DNA of 64,000 nt from Lagopus muta (Eukaryota; Chordata; Aves; Galliformes; Phasianidae): NCBI RefSeq assembly GCF_023343835.1, contig NC_064438.1, positions 20,976,077-21,040,076 on the forward strand. Reading direction: 5' to 3'. A program made the position numbers and the translations under genes. Position 1 is the stretch's first letter; the number at the start of each line of letters is the position of its first letter. Positions 38,223 through 51,070 of the stretch are shown here, piece after piece. The notes under the pieces are model-generated. The model was not told the origin of the DNA and searched no databases. It worked only from the letters and a program-made list of their open reading frames with translations.

Positions 38223-38415
38223 GTGATTGAGCACCTGGTAGAAAGGCAGGGCCAACCAGGGGAGCTCAGCTGCAGGCAATGCACCTGAGTGATCAGAAGC
38301 GGTGGAGCCAGGATCCACACCTAACCAGACCTCATGTAAGGGTTGGCAGTGGAGGTGAGGTTTTCTTGCTGGAAATCATCCCTGTCTTCTTGAGGCCTTC
38401 TGAAGGTAAACAGGT
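38223..38415 (+). mobile_element. LTR-like repeat, copy 2 of 3
   Basis: Aligns with copies at 30636 and 39992 from GATTGAGCACCTGGT through GGGAGCTCAGCTGCAGGCAA, CACCTGAGTG, a TATA-position block CCTCATGTAAGGGTTGG, and a donor-like GAAGGTAAACAGG at 38403. The left end starts later than in the other copies, so it may be 5'-truncated. Orientation is the same as the other two. Confidence 0.5.
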
Positions 38416-38909
38416 TCTTTCCTTATTTCTGTGCTTATGGCAGTTGCATTTGAGTGAGTATTCTCTTGCTATAGCCTCAGACTTAGCTACTCTGCTGTCA
38501 TCCCTGTGTTTTCTCTCATGTTACAGCATCGCACCTTCCCTGTCACAAAAATTAGTTAGTGTTGCACTCTGATTTGGTAGGTAGTTAAGAATTTCTGTAG
38601 TGCACTCTATATGAATTGTTAGCATGTGGTGAAATGTCCTGTATACAGCAAGTCAAAGAATTATTTGTATTTCTTTACCTCCTTTAATATTATAAATTAC
38701 ACTCAGTATTCTCCACAATGTGTGGCTTTATGATGTTCTGTCGTAGTTGCTGTTTCCTCTTGTGTTTTCCACATACTGAGTTACTTTCAGATATTCGTAT
38801 TAACACTGAATGCTTACCATAGTTGTTTTATGCTAGACTTATTCTGTAGTATTGGTTTTGCTCATTTTGTCAACTCCTGAAAACCTAATGTTTTTGTCAC
38901 TTTAGAATG

Positions 38910-38972
38910 GTTTTTTTGGGGTTTTTTTTTGTTGTTGTTGTTGTTGTTTTTTTGTTTTTTTTTTTTTTTTTT
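38910..38972. repeat. T/G low-complexity tract
   Basis: Runs of T separated by GGGG and (GTT)n, ending in T18 or longer. Simple sequence. Confidence 0.9.
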
Positions 38973-39097
38973 ACTTTTGACTTATAATTTCTGCTAAAAA
39001 CTAACCAAATTAGTATAAACATTTTTTAAAGAAAAGTAGATGAAGTATTATGAGATCTTCTTCAGGTAAATAATGCTTCTGTTTTAAGTTTGCTCTG

Positions 39098-39488
39098 GAT
39101 GTCTGACAATATGGTGTCTAACATGGGAATGTGTATGAAGCAAAGATATGAAATTGAATTCCCCCATGCAGAAAAATGATACCAACTGACTTCCATTGAT
39201 GCTTGCTGAACACTTATGGAGACCAAGCACTAGATGAGAGCACAATGAAGCTGTAGGTGGTGCACTGCAATAGTGGTGGCACTACTTCCACTGACATTTT
39301 TTTTTCTTTTACAAACATGGCATGCAGACTCCTGTTCATCACTGATGAAAATATGAATCTGATGGCATGTGGAAAAAAAAATATTTTCTAACTGAGAGTT
39401 TACTCTATCAAATAGTGTTATACTGCTCTTTGTATCTGTTGTAGTTTTCATGTAATTAAATAGGAGGCATTACTTTTGGAATATGTAC
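39098..39488 (+). mobile_element. 5'-truncated mariner derivative (Galluhop-like)
   Basis: It starts at the transposase start region (ATGGTGTCTAACATGG, compare ATGGCGTCTGACACAG at 4449) without the left terminal repeat. It ends in AGGAGGCATTACTTTTGGAA, the right terminal repeat, at about 39461-39480. The interior contains CATGCAGACTCCTGTTCATC, shared with the 53206 and 62278 copies, but is otherwise more diverged and has a T-rich insertion. No open transposase frame remains. Confidence 0.75.
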
Positions 39489-39991
39489 ATATTCAAAATG
39501 GCTAGGCAACTATTTGTAAGGAAAGTTGGCTTGAAGATATTTCTTCTTTTTAAAGAATAGTTGGTCTGAAATTATTTCTTATGTATACAAGACATTTTTT
39601 ACTAATATTTTAGCTGCAAAATTCAATCGCTAACGCTAATTTGCAGCTGAAAATTACTCTTAGTTGAAAGTAACTTCAGAAATAAATTATTAGGCTCTGG
39701 AGTTGTTTCTTACAAGGTTTTTAATGAAAATCAAAGGCTGGCATCTTTCTGTGAAGATTTTTACTTAAGCAAGAATGTAATTTTGTTGTAAGAGTTTTAC
39801 CGGCAACACTTCAAGTGTAATCTTAATGGTTACTCTGTTGATACACTCAGTTTTTGAGATCAGAACATGAAGGCTTTTCAGTTTAAAGGGTGAACATGCT
39901 CTTTCAGAAAGATCAAAGCACTATAAGCAATCTTTGAAGGCAAATTTCATCCTTTGTATACTTTTCTTGTACTACAGCACGATTTACCTGT

Positions 39992-40215
39992 GTATGGGAA
40001 CTGTCAGGTCATGACCTGAAACAGGGAGCAAGCAATTGAGCATCTGGTGAAGTGGTGTGGCTAGCCCTGGGAGCACAGGTGCAAGCAATTCACCTGTGCA
40101 ACCTCCCTAACCCCATTTAAGGGCTGGTAGCCAAGGGTGAAACATCTATATTCAGAGATTGCTTCTTTCTGGGAGTTTTCAGCAAGTCCTTGCGTTTTCA
40201 ACAGGGTATGCTACT
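39992..40215 (+). mobile_element. LTR-like repeat, copy 3 of 3
   Basis: Clearest left side: AACTGTCAGGTCATGACCTG, then AATTGAGCATCTGGTG, CCCTGGGAGCACAGGTGCAA, TTCACCTGTGCAACC, TATA-like CCCCATTTAAGGGCTGG, and donor-like CAGGGTATGC at 40202-40211. It begins with a palindromic GGTCATGACC. Same orientation as the other two copies; the right limit is uncertain. Confidence 0.5.
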
Positions 40216-41814
40216 CTTTCCTTATCACTGGTTTATGACAATTACCTTTTATGGGTTATCCTAAAACTGGTCAGAGGCAATTTCATACCTCTCTGTGCCC
40301 GGTACAACCAGTAATAAATTTTCCGCAGAAGAATTCCTCTAAATTTTAAGGAATCAGGTGAAAATTGTATGAAGCAATATTTGTGTCTCGTCTCCAAAAC
40401 TCCAGCTGTCTCCAAGTTCAAGTAGGAAGTTCATAACTTGTTCTTAGCTATTTGTGAAACCATGCCATAATCTGAGGTATAACACCAATAAACGAGGTGC
40501 TCTTGAGTGAGAACTTTTTCTGTCTTTACTAAAAAGGAAAAAAAAAAATGCCTGTGAGTTAGATTAAAAGTAAGGGAGGAAAAGAATAGCACATACAACC
40601 TCCATATATAGCTAATTAATGTTTATGTAGACAGCATGCTATTCACTTTGTCTGGGACAAGCTATAAACTTGAATCTTAGCAATAAGAAAGTATAATACT
40701 GGCTGTAATACTCTAATTCTAGGTCACTTATCCATTCATATTTACAGCACATCACTTTTATTCTCTTGGATTGTAGAGCATTTTAATCACCAGTTTTGAG
40801 TTTTCCTCTTTTAAGAAATTCTGTATTCCCTTAAAGAGTACCAATATGAGGAAGTGTGGTTTAGGCACCCTAAAATACTACTGTTGTTCTAACAGTAAAA
40901 CATGAAGTCTAGGTAGAACTTCAGAAAAGAGAAGTATGTGAATGAACAGCTTTGTTTGCCTGTATGTCTTCTGGTTTCTGTAAGCTGATAGCTCTTATTC
41001 CAAGCCCCTTTCCCTGCAGGATACAAGGTTAAGAAGGATTACTCAATCATCAAAACCCCACTAGCTCAGTTTATGAAACACAATTCTCTAACTCTCGGGG
41101 GAAGTAGATACATGTCTTCTGGGATGCAATTTTTGTTGCTCTTGGTAGTTCTGTTGGCAAAACTGCTTTCAAAGGTGAGCTCTGTAACTAAAGAGTACTG
41201 CTGTAGAAATATGAGCTGTTACCAGATGTAGATTTCTTCAAAAATCAGAGGTGATGGTTAGATGAATTTCTGACTGAAATATAATTCCACAAATCTGTTC
41301 TCTTGTATATGAATGTGTGTACCACTATATCTTTTTCATTGTCAAGCAGTAGCTTGACATTTGCATAAGAAGTAATCTTGTTCCATGATTTGGTTGAAAC
41401 TCTAGATTTGTTTCTTTATTTGTAACACTGAACTTATTATAGTTATTCATCAAATCTTTTTTGATCTGTAAATATTAGTAGTTAATTGTGGTCAGCTTTC
41501 AGAGTGATATTTTGCAGAAGGGGAAAAAATCATTATTTCTAAGATTGCTAATTGCACAGTGGTTGATTTAGTGCAATTCATGATAATTTCAACTTCTGAC
41601 TACTATTGGATAAAATGTTAGAGCTGCAGCAATTAGTGTTATTCTTAGGAGAGATAGTCTGCATTCTCTTAGGATTTAATAGGAATGTACTCTGTCAATA
41701 TGCTGTGCTTTCTGATGAAGTTATGATAACTTTTGTCAGGTCTGAAACCACCCCTGTTATGTAAAACAGATTAGCTGGAAGCTTCTAACTATCTTATGGC
41801 TTGAGACTCCAAGG

Positions 41815-42010
41815 TACTGGAACATGCATGGGCCGGTGATAAATAAAACCTGCTTTGATATATTTATGTTCTAATTAGAAACAAGCTGTGGGAAAGGCAT
41901 ATCTTATTCTGTTGTGTGAAGTAGAATCACTAATTAAACAATTTGTCCATTAAACTCGTAATCGAGCCAGAAATTGCACTTGCGGATCTGAATCAGATGC
42001 ATGAACATGA
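41815..42010. promoter_or_regulatory. Candidate conserved noncoding block
   Basis: Contains TTCTAATTAGAA (palindromic homeodomain-type site), CACTAATTAAAC, and the palindrome-like CTCGTAATCGAG with two retained CpGs near 41956-41967, then GCGGATCTGAATCAG. No repeat similarity or open frame. Inferred only from motif content. Confidence 0.25.
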
Positions 42011-43717
42011 AGGTATTCCACATTAGTGGTGTATTTCTACACTTGGTGCAATTATATTGGGAAAGGTGCTTTGTGTATCTCTAAAGAATTTCGGTGGTGG
42101 CAAAGCATGTGGATACTTTACAGAGTAGTAAAGAACCCATAGGCTACACTATGTCTTTCATTAGCACTGCATAGTCAAGTAAGAAATATGCCTACAATAG
42201 GGAAACCTGAGGGCCTTGATACAATGTTAGGGAAGAGAGAATTTGGTAGTTATTTCATGCATCACCAGATATCTGGGGTTAACTTTCCTGCAGAAATTGT
42301 CCAATCACTTGCTCCTCTGGTTTTACCATGGTTAATTAATAGAGACAAAGAAGGAAAAGTTCAGTAACTCCATGTCTGTTGTTGGCTGTTTCCTTTCCAT
42401 TTTTGTGAATTACATAAAAATGCCATTCAATTCCTGTGCCTCACTGAGCTTTTACTTGGTTTCTCCAAACAAGATTTGATTAGTTTTCTGATCATCAATA
42501 AATGGCTGAATTTCCTCTCAGTGCAAGGTGTTACTCTGCTTTGTGCAGCTTGGCTGTAAATGACTAAATCAATGTGATCTTCAGAAAATCTCCGATAATT
42601 GTTCTACAGCCTTACTGCCTATGTTAAGCACTTCCTATTTATTAGAACTCTTCATGAAAATAAATTTCTAAATTTACTGGTGACTGTTTACATTAGAGGT
42701 AAAGAAACAGATGATAAAATTCTTTTGGAATATGGCAAAGAAACTTTATGTACTGAGCTTTGCTTAGGTTGTGGAGTCCTGACAGTATAAAATCCCCTTT
42801 TATTCTCCTTGGCTGCTGTGCTACTCTTTCAAGTTCCTATTTGCTTTACTGTATTTAACCTTTAACTCAGTTGTGGCAGAGCTACTCTGTAAAGCTCTGA
42901 TCACTCTCAAAGGTATTAGGTCCAGCCCACGAATGTACATGTTTGTTTACTTTTTAATGAATAGCACTGCTACAGGTATGGAGAATCAGGGCACACTTAA
43001 CATTACATTTCATTACATTTATTGTGGGACTAAAAAAAATGGTTTGATATCATTAATGTTATGATGTATACCTACATAATATTTTGACAAAATTAGAGAT
43101 CACAGATGCAGAAAAAGTGAAAAAGGGGTCTAAAATATGATTGAAAATACTAATTTGTAAACCTCAATGTATTCATAGGTATATTTTCTCTGTCTCTTCT
43201 TAATCTTCCCATACTATTGTTCTTTGGAACTTCCAGCACAATACTTCTTCCCTAGCCATGCATTTGAATCCTTCTACCAGTCATCCTTGCTCAGTCTGAT
43301 TGATTCAGAGAGCAATAACTCCAAGCTCAAATACTAACAAGTTTATATATGACTATTCTGTTACAAAACTTGGCCACTTCTTCATTTATAGCACTTAATA
43401 CATGAGAGTGAGATGAATATAGCATCCAGAAAAACGTTAAGAATGAAAAGAAAGCATTGGAGCCTATCTGTAGTCTTTCTTATAAATAAAGAAAAATCCA
43501 CTGATCAAAATCAATCTTTTCATATGGGGGATGTAGTTGATCAGCAGTGACTGTATTTATCAAATGGTCTCAAATGGACGTTCTGTTTGTGGCTTTACAT
43601 TTAGTTCTACTTGAAGGTGAAGTTTTCCAGTACAGTCTTGTGGCTAACACTCAGAGGAAAGGTGGGAAGAAAAATTGGAGGGATAAGAAGTCAGCATCCT
43701 AGAACATACTCTGGTAC

Positions 43718-43790
43718 AGTTTCTGCATGGCCTTGGCCAAGACCCTTAACATCCATGCCTCATTGCTTCCGCTGCCGAATTAGACAAGAT
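43718..43790 (+). repeat. Possible MIR/L2-type relic
   Basis: GCCTTGGCCAAGACCCTTAA, then CCATGCCTCATTGCTTC resembles the core of MIR-type repeats (CTTGGGCAAGTCACTTAACC... GTGCCTCAGTTTCC). It is very short and diverged. Confidence 0.25.
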
Positions 43791-44936
43791 GGATTTGTCT
43801 CTGAGGAAGCTGTGAGCTTCAATTTGTTAAGATGAGAATACAGAGACTCTCAAATAGTGGAAAACAGAAGCTTTCATTATTGCAACTAAAAATCAAGACT
43901 TCAGCTCAGAAGAAGCTGAAAATCAACGCTTCTTGGATGATACCATAGTTTCACTTGAATAAATGCAGGCAGGCTATGAGGAATCAGAACACTAACAAAT
44001 CACAGAATGAATGAACAGAATCATCCAGCACAAGTTTCGTAGCTGTCCTCACCTCCACTACTTTGATTAATAGGGAACAATGGAATGAACAGTGCTGGAA
44101 GACAAACTGAGCAGCAAAGAATTGTGACTGAAAATTTGGTGTTAGAATATGTAGTCTACTGTAAAATATATTGATAAATGGAGGTTTTTTGCAAGCATAA
44201 AAAAAAATCACACAAATGGAAGCAAACTCAAGTTAATATTCTCATTAGGAGACTCAGAAGCATGCAGCATTTAGCCTGTCTGCTATTCAGTAAAAGCAGT
44301 GCCCAAGTAACTTTTCTGTTACTATTCAGACTGAGCTATTAATTTTCCAACAATTGAAAGGGCTAAGTGAGAGAGTAGAAAGGGTGAGCCTGTTTCACCC
44401 TTGATGCACCTACTGAAGAGGATACAAAGACCAGGAAAGGGCTCAAAAGAATATCCCAGTCCTGATGGAGTGGAGTTTGTAAAGATTATGGTGCACTTCA
44501 GGAGGAGGAGGTGCATTCTTCTTTCAGCAGCAACAGAGGATCCCATTAGTAGGACCCTGAAGTCACCTTACATTGCCAAATTTTTAATACAATACCGCCA
44601 TCTATTGCCCGAAGAAACAGAATTGAAGGAGGTTGCAAATAGCAAGGTGGTTGATCCTATAAGATGGTCCCAGATCTGAAACAATATTCAGCTCCTTCCA
44701 GCCAGTTGCTGCAGAAGTTGCATTCTGGGCCTATCTCTGACCTTCCACCTTAAGTACATTACTGTGGCAGGTTGTTGCTGAAACAAAGCATAATAAAAAA
44801 ATAAGAAAATCAGGCTGAATTGTTGCTGATAAGGTGAGGCAAAAGAGGGGAAGTGGTGTGATATGTTCTGACTAAACTTCTAAATTAGCTGCATTCATGT
44901 TTTGAATACCACACTGAACAGGAGGTTTGAGAAGAT

Positions 44937-45288
44937 CACAGAATCACAGAAACACCAAGATTGGACGACTTTGTAGGTCTTTTCCAGTCCAACCATCCAC
45001 CTATCACCAATAGTTCTCAATAAACCTTATCCCTCAACACAAAATCTAAACACTTCTTAAACACTTCCAGGATCGATGACTCCACCACCTCCCTGGGCAG
45101 CCCATTCCAGTTCCCGACCGCTCTTTCAGAAAAGTAGTATTTCCTTACATCCAGCCTAAGTCTCCCCAGGTACAGCTCTAGTTCCCTCTAGTTCTATCAA
45201 TAGCTACATGAGAGAAGAGGCTGATCCCTACCTCACTACAACCTTCCTTCAGGTATTTGTAGAGAACAGTAAGGTCTCCCCTTGGGCA
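44937..45288 (-). mobile_element. CR1 retrotransposon 3' fragment
   Basis: The plus strand begins ATCACAGAATCACAGAAACA, then ACCAAGATTGGACGAC, CCAGTCCAACCATCCACCTA, CACCTCCCTGGGCAGCCCAT and GTCTCCCCAGGTACAGCTC. This is the inverse of the CR1 3' UTR and end of ORF2. It is cut at its 5' side near 45288. Confidence 0.95.
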
Positions 45289-46012
45289 GTGCACAGTGAA
45301 GGAACCTGAGAAGTTGACTTCAAATGTTTATAGTGTTGAAACAGTACTAAATAACTCAAAGATCAAAGGAGTGAGAAATTTGTTTAAATCAGTCTTTTTA
45401 AAATATAACGTGAAATCAGTCTAAAGCAATAAGTTAGCTAAGAGTAAGATTAGACAGGATTTTCCCACTTCTAAAGCAGGTTACTTGCAGTGTTCACTTA
45501 CTGTTTGCTCTCCAGTGTGGAATGTCACTTCTTAATGCACGGCTTTATAGATATGAGTAAACATATATGTAAAAATAAAGCTCAGTTTAGGCCATAAATT
45601 TTAGACCTGATTTTTCGTGTTGTTTCAAGGCAGAGAAAAGAATTCTGGTGCTGTTCAACAAACATATCACAGACAGACCCAGGTGAAGCTGAATAAATTC
45701 TTTGGTTCTTGAGAAAGAGTAAGTTGTATGCTTAGTTATCTTTGGGAGAGAAATTGAATTGCATCTGTATGAGAGAGACTATAGGGCTAGGCTTTCTGTA
45801 TGAGCAAGGAGCGGAGCAAGACTCAAAAAGGGGTGGCATTAACAATAATTATAATCCATAGTAATTGCATAGTGACAAAACAGGTCCAATGTCAGTCCAG
45901 GAAACCAACTATTTTTGCTTTCATTCCAAATGAGTTCTTCTTTCTAATCCTTTGGAAGGTCAAAACCAAATATATTTTAACTTACCATGATATTTAGAAA
46001 AGCAAATGCATT
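45289..46012. other. Unique noncoding sequence
   Basis: Nothing recognised between two CR1 fragments. Confidence 0.45.
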
Positions 46013-46112
46013 GAGCAACCTGGTCTAGAAGGAAGGTGTGCCTGCCTATAGCAGGGGGTTGGAAATAGATGATGGTAAAGGTCCCCTCCAACTCAAACCG
46101 TTCTATGATCTT
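46013..46112 (+). mobile_element. Short CR1 3' tail
   Basis: TGAGCAACCTGGTCTAGAAG, then GCAGGGGGTTGGAA, ATAGATGATGGTAAAGGTCC and CAACTCAAACCGTTCTATGA is the last ~100 bases of a CR1 element in plus orientation. Confidence 0.9.
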
Positions 46113-48306
46113 GACCAGAGGTATAGTTTCACAATTTTTAAAACTTCCAGATAACCAAAGAGAATGATTTAGTTAAATAGGTTCAGCTATTCACAATACT
46201 ACTTATATTCCAGTAGGAACCTGGAAATCTGGTTAAGTTCGCAGAATTTGTGCAAAAGCTGTCTGCAACTCTAGGCAATCAATTATCATTAGGTGCAGTA
46301 AGCACTGAAATTAATGTGGGTTCTTTTTCCCTGCGGTGTTGCAATGCTATCTGCTACAGGTTTCTCAAGGAAGAAAACTTCACAGCACGGATGACAATAG
46401 CATTCTTTGATCCAAAGTTTTTGCTGGGCTCTAGAAAGGATGTGAGAAGTTTTTTATATACCAATATGCAAAAAGTTCTGTCAAAGTCCAAAGCAAGGCT
46501 TTTAAGAGGTTGCAGGCCTATTCTAGACCTTAAGCGTGTCTGTCAGTCTGTAAACAAAATACTACGAGATAAAGAGCACTGAAGTAGTTAGGCATGAGTC
46601 AACATGTTGAAGCTCATTTTTCAAAAATAAGAGCATTAAAGTTCATTCTAAAAGAGAAGTGAGAAAAGATCCGAACTCAAAAGATAGCTATCTGCACAAC
46701 AATATAAGCAATTTCAGAAAGACTCCACACAAAGTCTCTTAAATGTCTCTTTCTGTCCTACATTTTTGCTATGCTGCTGCCTCAGCCCATATCATATTAG
46801 TTGCATTACACATCCCAACAATTTAGGAGGCGCTACTTAATGAGGAAAAAATGAACTCATTGTGAAATATGTTTAATTCTCAGAGCCCATATTTGAATCC
46901 CAGAAATCATTTCTGTTTTGCTGTTCTGCAATTTTTGTATTGAGAAATATTCTTAACATCCCCAGAATTCTTTTTATTTAAAGCAGAATTAGAAAAATAT
47001 ACAAGAGCATTTATGTTGTCCCATTTTGAAGCTAGCATCCAACATCAATGATCAGAATAATCAGACCATTGCTATGTACTAACAGTTGCAAAAGTTACGA
47101 AAGAAAAAACATAGGCTACTGATACATATAATACTAATAGTCCCCTGAATTCAGACTGTGGAGATTCAAGCCTGTTTCATTTTTTGCTACTGAACTGTGT
47201 ATGTAGATCATTCTGCAGAGGCTCAGGTGTCTTGGAGGAAGACTACAAGATCAGCCTCCTTGAACTGACTAAAACAGGAACTATCATGCATGGGGTTGAA
47301 GAATCCATCAAGACCATTTTTTCATATCAAACTGCAGTTAGTTATATTGAACGCACTTCATTCATAGCCTTGAGGTGGATCCCCAAATATGAAAAGTGAA
47401 AGAAAGAGTGACTATCTGGGCTACTGTAAGCATACTGATCTGCATGGAGAATGCTTTTTTTTCCCTGACAGTCCCTGCTGGTGGGCTCTGCACCTATTGT
47501 ATGCCCTACAGTGTCTTAACTGTTGCAGATTTTCCTTTGCCCAATGAGCTTTTCCTCCCCTAGAGGAGAAGAAACAAAGTGCTGATTTCCTTTAGGATAC
47601 TGAAAGTTCAAGCAGAAAGTCAAGTGACCATCACCTGTGAAATTACTGTAATATGTTTAGATAGTTTTAAATGTCATCTGTCTGTTTTGTCAGACTAATC
47701 TACATGGTTCTCAATAGCAGAAACAAGGAATATAGAGTTTTTACACCCTGAAATTTTATCAGCTAAGACGCTTATTGATTTAGAAGATATTCATTCTGCC
47801 TTTGTCCATGGAAACTACATCACAATGGTGCACTCAAGTGGTTTTTCAATGTAGTTCACACACACACACACAAAAAAAATCGAGTGTTCATTTTAAGTAA
47901 AAGAGGACTTCATATTCTCATTCTCTTGCTTTCAGTGGAAATACTACAGAGAGAGGTCATCATTAGTACAGATAATTGTTATGTATAGCACATTGCTGTG
48001 ATATATAGTGTAGTCTGGATTGCAGCCTGTTTTACTTTATCACAAAAGGGAATTAGAACTTAAGAAATAATCTGGTCTAAATTTGAGGACCTCAGTATGC
48101 CTGGTTCTATGACATTCCAGTTATCTGCCTTTGTACGTGCACTGCTTGTACTAGTGGCATAGATGGCAAAGTTCATATTTTTTTCAGATACTGTAGAAGT
48201 CCAACTTCTTAGCACCATTTGATGTGCTACTTAATATTCTACTCTGGGACAGAACACAAAATGTATGCCTGTGAGTGCTTGCCCAGAAATGCCAGTGTTT
48301 CCCAGG

Positions 48307-48307
<1 letters not shown>
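46113..48307. other. Unique noncoding sequence
   Basis: No gene recognised. A 110-codon frame at 46250-46582 has no domain and no splice evidence. A (CA)8 run lies at 47857-47872. Confidence 0.45.

Positions 48308-48344
<37 letters not shown>
48308..48344. repeat. Poly(G) homopolymer, 37 bases
   Basis: Thirty-seven uninterrupted G on the plus strand, preceded by CCCAGGC and followed by TGTGATC. Such tracts are rare, can form G-quadruplexes, are length-unstable and are hard to sequence, so the exact length may be an assembly estimate. Confidence 0.95.
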
Positions 48345-48345
<1 letters not shown>

Positions 48346-50863
48346 GTGATCATAGCAGATCTGGACCATTAAGTTTGTGCCTTCAGAAGCACTGGACTTA
48401 AACAGAAGCATCAGACCTCTTCAGCCTGCCTCATCAGCGTGCAGCATGTAGGCTTTTTTCCCCACTTCATTCTGGCTTTCTCAGATGTGTGGCAAAAGGT
48501 CCACAGCCACTCATACATTAGGTCACATTCTGTCACCCAGCTGCAAGAGCTGTGTCAAATAAGAGAGGTATTGAGAGTTTTTTATGCTGTCCAGACTCTG
48601 TGAGTTGGTCACATTTCCTATATAATCAAGATGTCAGTCAGTTTTTTAGAGAAACTTGTGACCCATCTCCTTTAACAAGACTAATCTCTGCAGTTTGCTA
48701 TGCTGTCTACAGCGTAGCCCTGCAGAGCATGGTTGGAAGCAAAACTGGGAACCATGTAATGCAGGATCTAATTTGAATGCTGCTGTGTAATATATAACCT
48801 ATGACTTCAGGCTTTTCCTTTCCTTACTGTTAAGTGAAGGTAATCTTAGAGCACTGCTGGTATGTCCTATAGATTATATGACTATGGAACATGTTCAAGT
48901 TCAGACTTTGTATTATTTCCTTTTCAAAAAAGCATCTTTAGGGGGGAAAGTATCTTCAAAATGATAAGAGAACACCTCACATCAGTGCCTAGGAAACTGT
49001 AAGAAGCTGTAATAGCCGCACTTCTTCCACCGTGAAAACTCTGGAACTCTTCATTTTGCTATTCAGTTTTGGAAATTTTTATTCTTAAAAAAAGGCAAGC
49101 TTACATTTAACCTAACCCAAAGAAATGAAAGGTTCTAGTCACAGGAATGCAACTGCCGTGTGTGTTTTAGGATGTCAGCTGCTTTATAACCTCAGATTAC
49201 CAGCCTAGTTTTCTTCTAATTAGAGGGCACAGGTACCTAGGAAAAAGTGAGGTGGCTGTCTGGCAGCTCAGGAGTTAAAGAGAATGACCTTTTCAGGAAG
49301 CACTGTTTCATCTACTTTGCTTAACTGTGATTCTGAGCTCTGACAGATATACATCAAGCAAATATGTTAGTGCTTTCTATTCTGTCTACCTAAGCTATAT
49401 AGAAGACTTTCTTCTTGTGTCACGTATTTAGCAAGATATCCAATTCTTTTTCTTTTGCTGTTGGTAATGGAGTTTGAACACGCTACACCAGTGTCTTAGA
49501 TTTCTCCTCAGTGAGTGCTAGAACTGTTAGTTTTCTTTTGGGCTAAATTGGCTCAGTCTAGCAACTAATTGCGCTGGGACCATTCATACACGTTGGATTT
49601 GTTATCTATGGTTGCATGGTTGGATCATTTTTCTGCATGCTGAAATGAAATATAATTGGGCTATTTTTCATAGGAAATGAAGTGTGTCTGTACAGAAGGA
49701 GGTTGGCCTACATCAGGTTTTCCTCAGTATTTTAATAGCTCCAGCAGAGGAGGGGGTTCACTTCTCTGTTGGTGCATTTCCAGACTAATGTTTCTCTATT
49801 TGCTTAATGTCACAGGAATTGGCCCCCATCATATTGTTATGAATGATAAAATGTGAGTCCTGGTGATTTTTGCATTGTTGGTTTTTTTTGTTTGTTTTGT
49901 TTTTTTGTTCTTTGTTGTTTTGTTTTTTTTTTTTTTTTAACAGGATTCTAAAAAACAAGTTTAGAGGGAAAATATACTACAACTATTTGAATTTTCTGTA
50001 CTAAAGAGATGCTAGTGGCCAAGACCATTGAGTTCCTTGCCAAAATAACTGTGTTTTTTGTTTTTCTTTTAACTCTAACACAATATGAGAATGTAGTGCT
50101 TGAGAGGTATCCCAGTATGGCAGTCCTTTACTGCCAGTCCTGCAATCTATTAGTGTCTAATTTAGAATGGACACCTCCAGTGAAAATAAAATAAATTAAT
50201 TCATCATGGTCTATGAATAAATTCAGTATAACCAGATTACTGTTTTTGTACTATCAATGACACCCTAACCTGAGCTTTTTCATTGCTTATTCTGAATCAA
50301 AAAGGTCATAGGTGTGCTCCAGCAGAAAAGAAACACTTAGAATATTTCATGAAAATCAATCAGCCCCAAATTTGCTTCTTCATAGAAAACATCTTAAAAA
50401 GTAATTCTTTTAGGAGAAAAACAATGTTATGCTCAAAGATGAGATCCATTCTTACTTCACATCAGATTACTCTGTGCAGACTTCATTTTACTTTCACCAG
50501 TGTAATGGAAATCTGAATCAAACCTTAAATTTGTAACCATGTCTAGTTAAGCCTCGTGGTGATTAATGGAATCTAGAATACCAACAATCATACACTTCTC
50601 ACAGACTGATTTTTTTTTTCTCCATGATTTTTTATTTCATACCCTGCAATTTTGGGTGTTTTTTTTGTTTTGTTTTGTTTTTTAATTGAAATCCCAGTTT
50701 GTAGAGTAAAATTATTTCACAAGAAATTCAACTTTAAGTTTTCAGAAGGTAAATTTCAAGTTCTCATGGATGCTAAGGAACATTTATAAAGGTTAATCTG
50801 AAAGGATCAAACACTGAAAGGCAAATAATATGAAGATCCCGGGGGATATTAGTTTTTAAATCT
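48345..50863. other. Unique noncoding sequence
   Basis: No gene recognised. T/G-rich low-complexity lies at 49881-49938 and 50654-50682. Confidence 0.45.
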
Positions 50864-51070
50864 CATGATTTTAGGCTACTTTTAAGGGATTAAACTGCAG
50901 CAAAGGAGACTGAGGTTAAACATTAAGAAAACCTTCTGCTGTAAAGATAGTTAAGTCCTCTGAGAGTTTTTCTAGAGAGCTTATGGATTCCCCAAAAGTA
51001 GATGCTTTTAAGAGGAAACTGGACAGCTTTCTGTTAAGGACATTGATTCCTCCCTAAGAAGTGGAGTAGT
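50864..51070 (+). mobile_element. Old CR1-like fragment
   Basis: GCAAAGGAGACTGAGGTTAA, then CATTAAGAAAACCTTCTGCT, GAGAGCTTATGGATTCCCC and GATGCTTTTAAGAGGAAACT follow the order of the ORF2 end / 3' UTR of CR1 (the 'gattagacattagraaaaac... gagvttgtggagtctcc... cagggtttcaag' region). It is strongly diverged and lacks the octamer end. Confidence 0.55.

Larger units (their letters stand above)
40216..44936. other. Unique noncoding sequence
   Basis: No gene recognised. It contains a candidate regulatory block (41815-42010) and a weak MIR/L2-like patch (43718-43790). A 92-codon frame at 44401-44679 has no recognised domain. Confidence 0.45.

Noticed and set aside
44401..44679. 92-codon open frame next to CR1
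   Set aside because: No domain or homology recognised, and not part of the CR1 coding frame.
46250..46582. 110-codon open frame, plus strand
   Set aside because: No recognisable family or exon signals; treated as chance.
48184..48411. Frames encoding polyproline or polyglycine
   Set aside because: Direct translation of the G37 homopolymer, not a gene.
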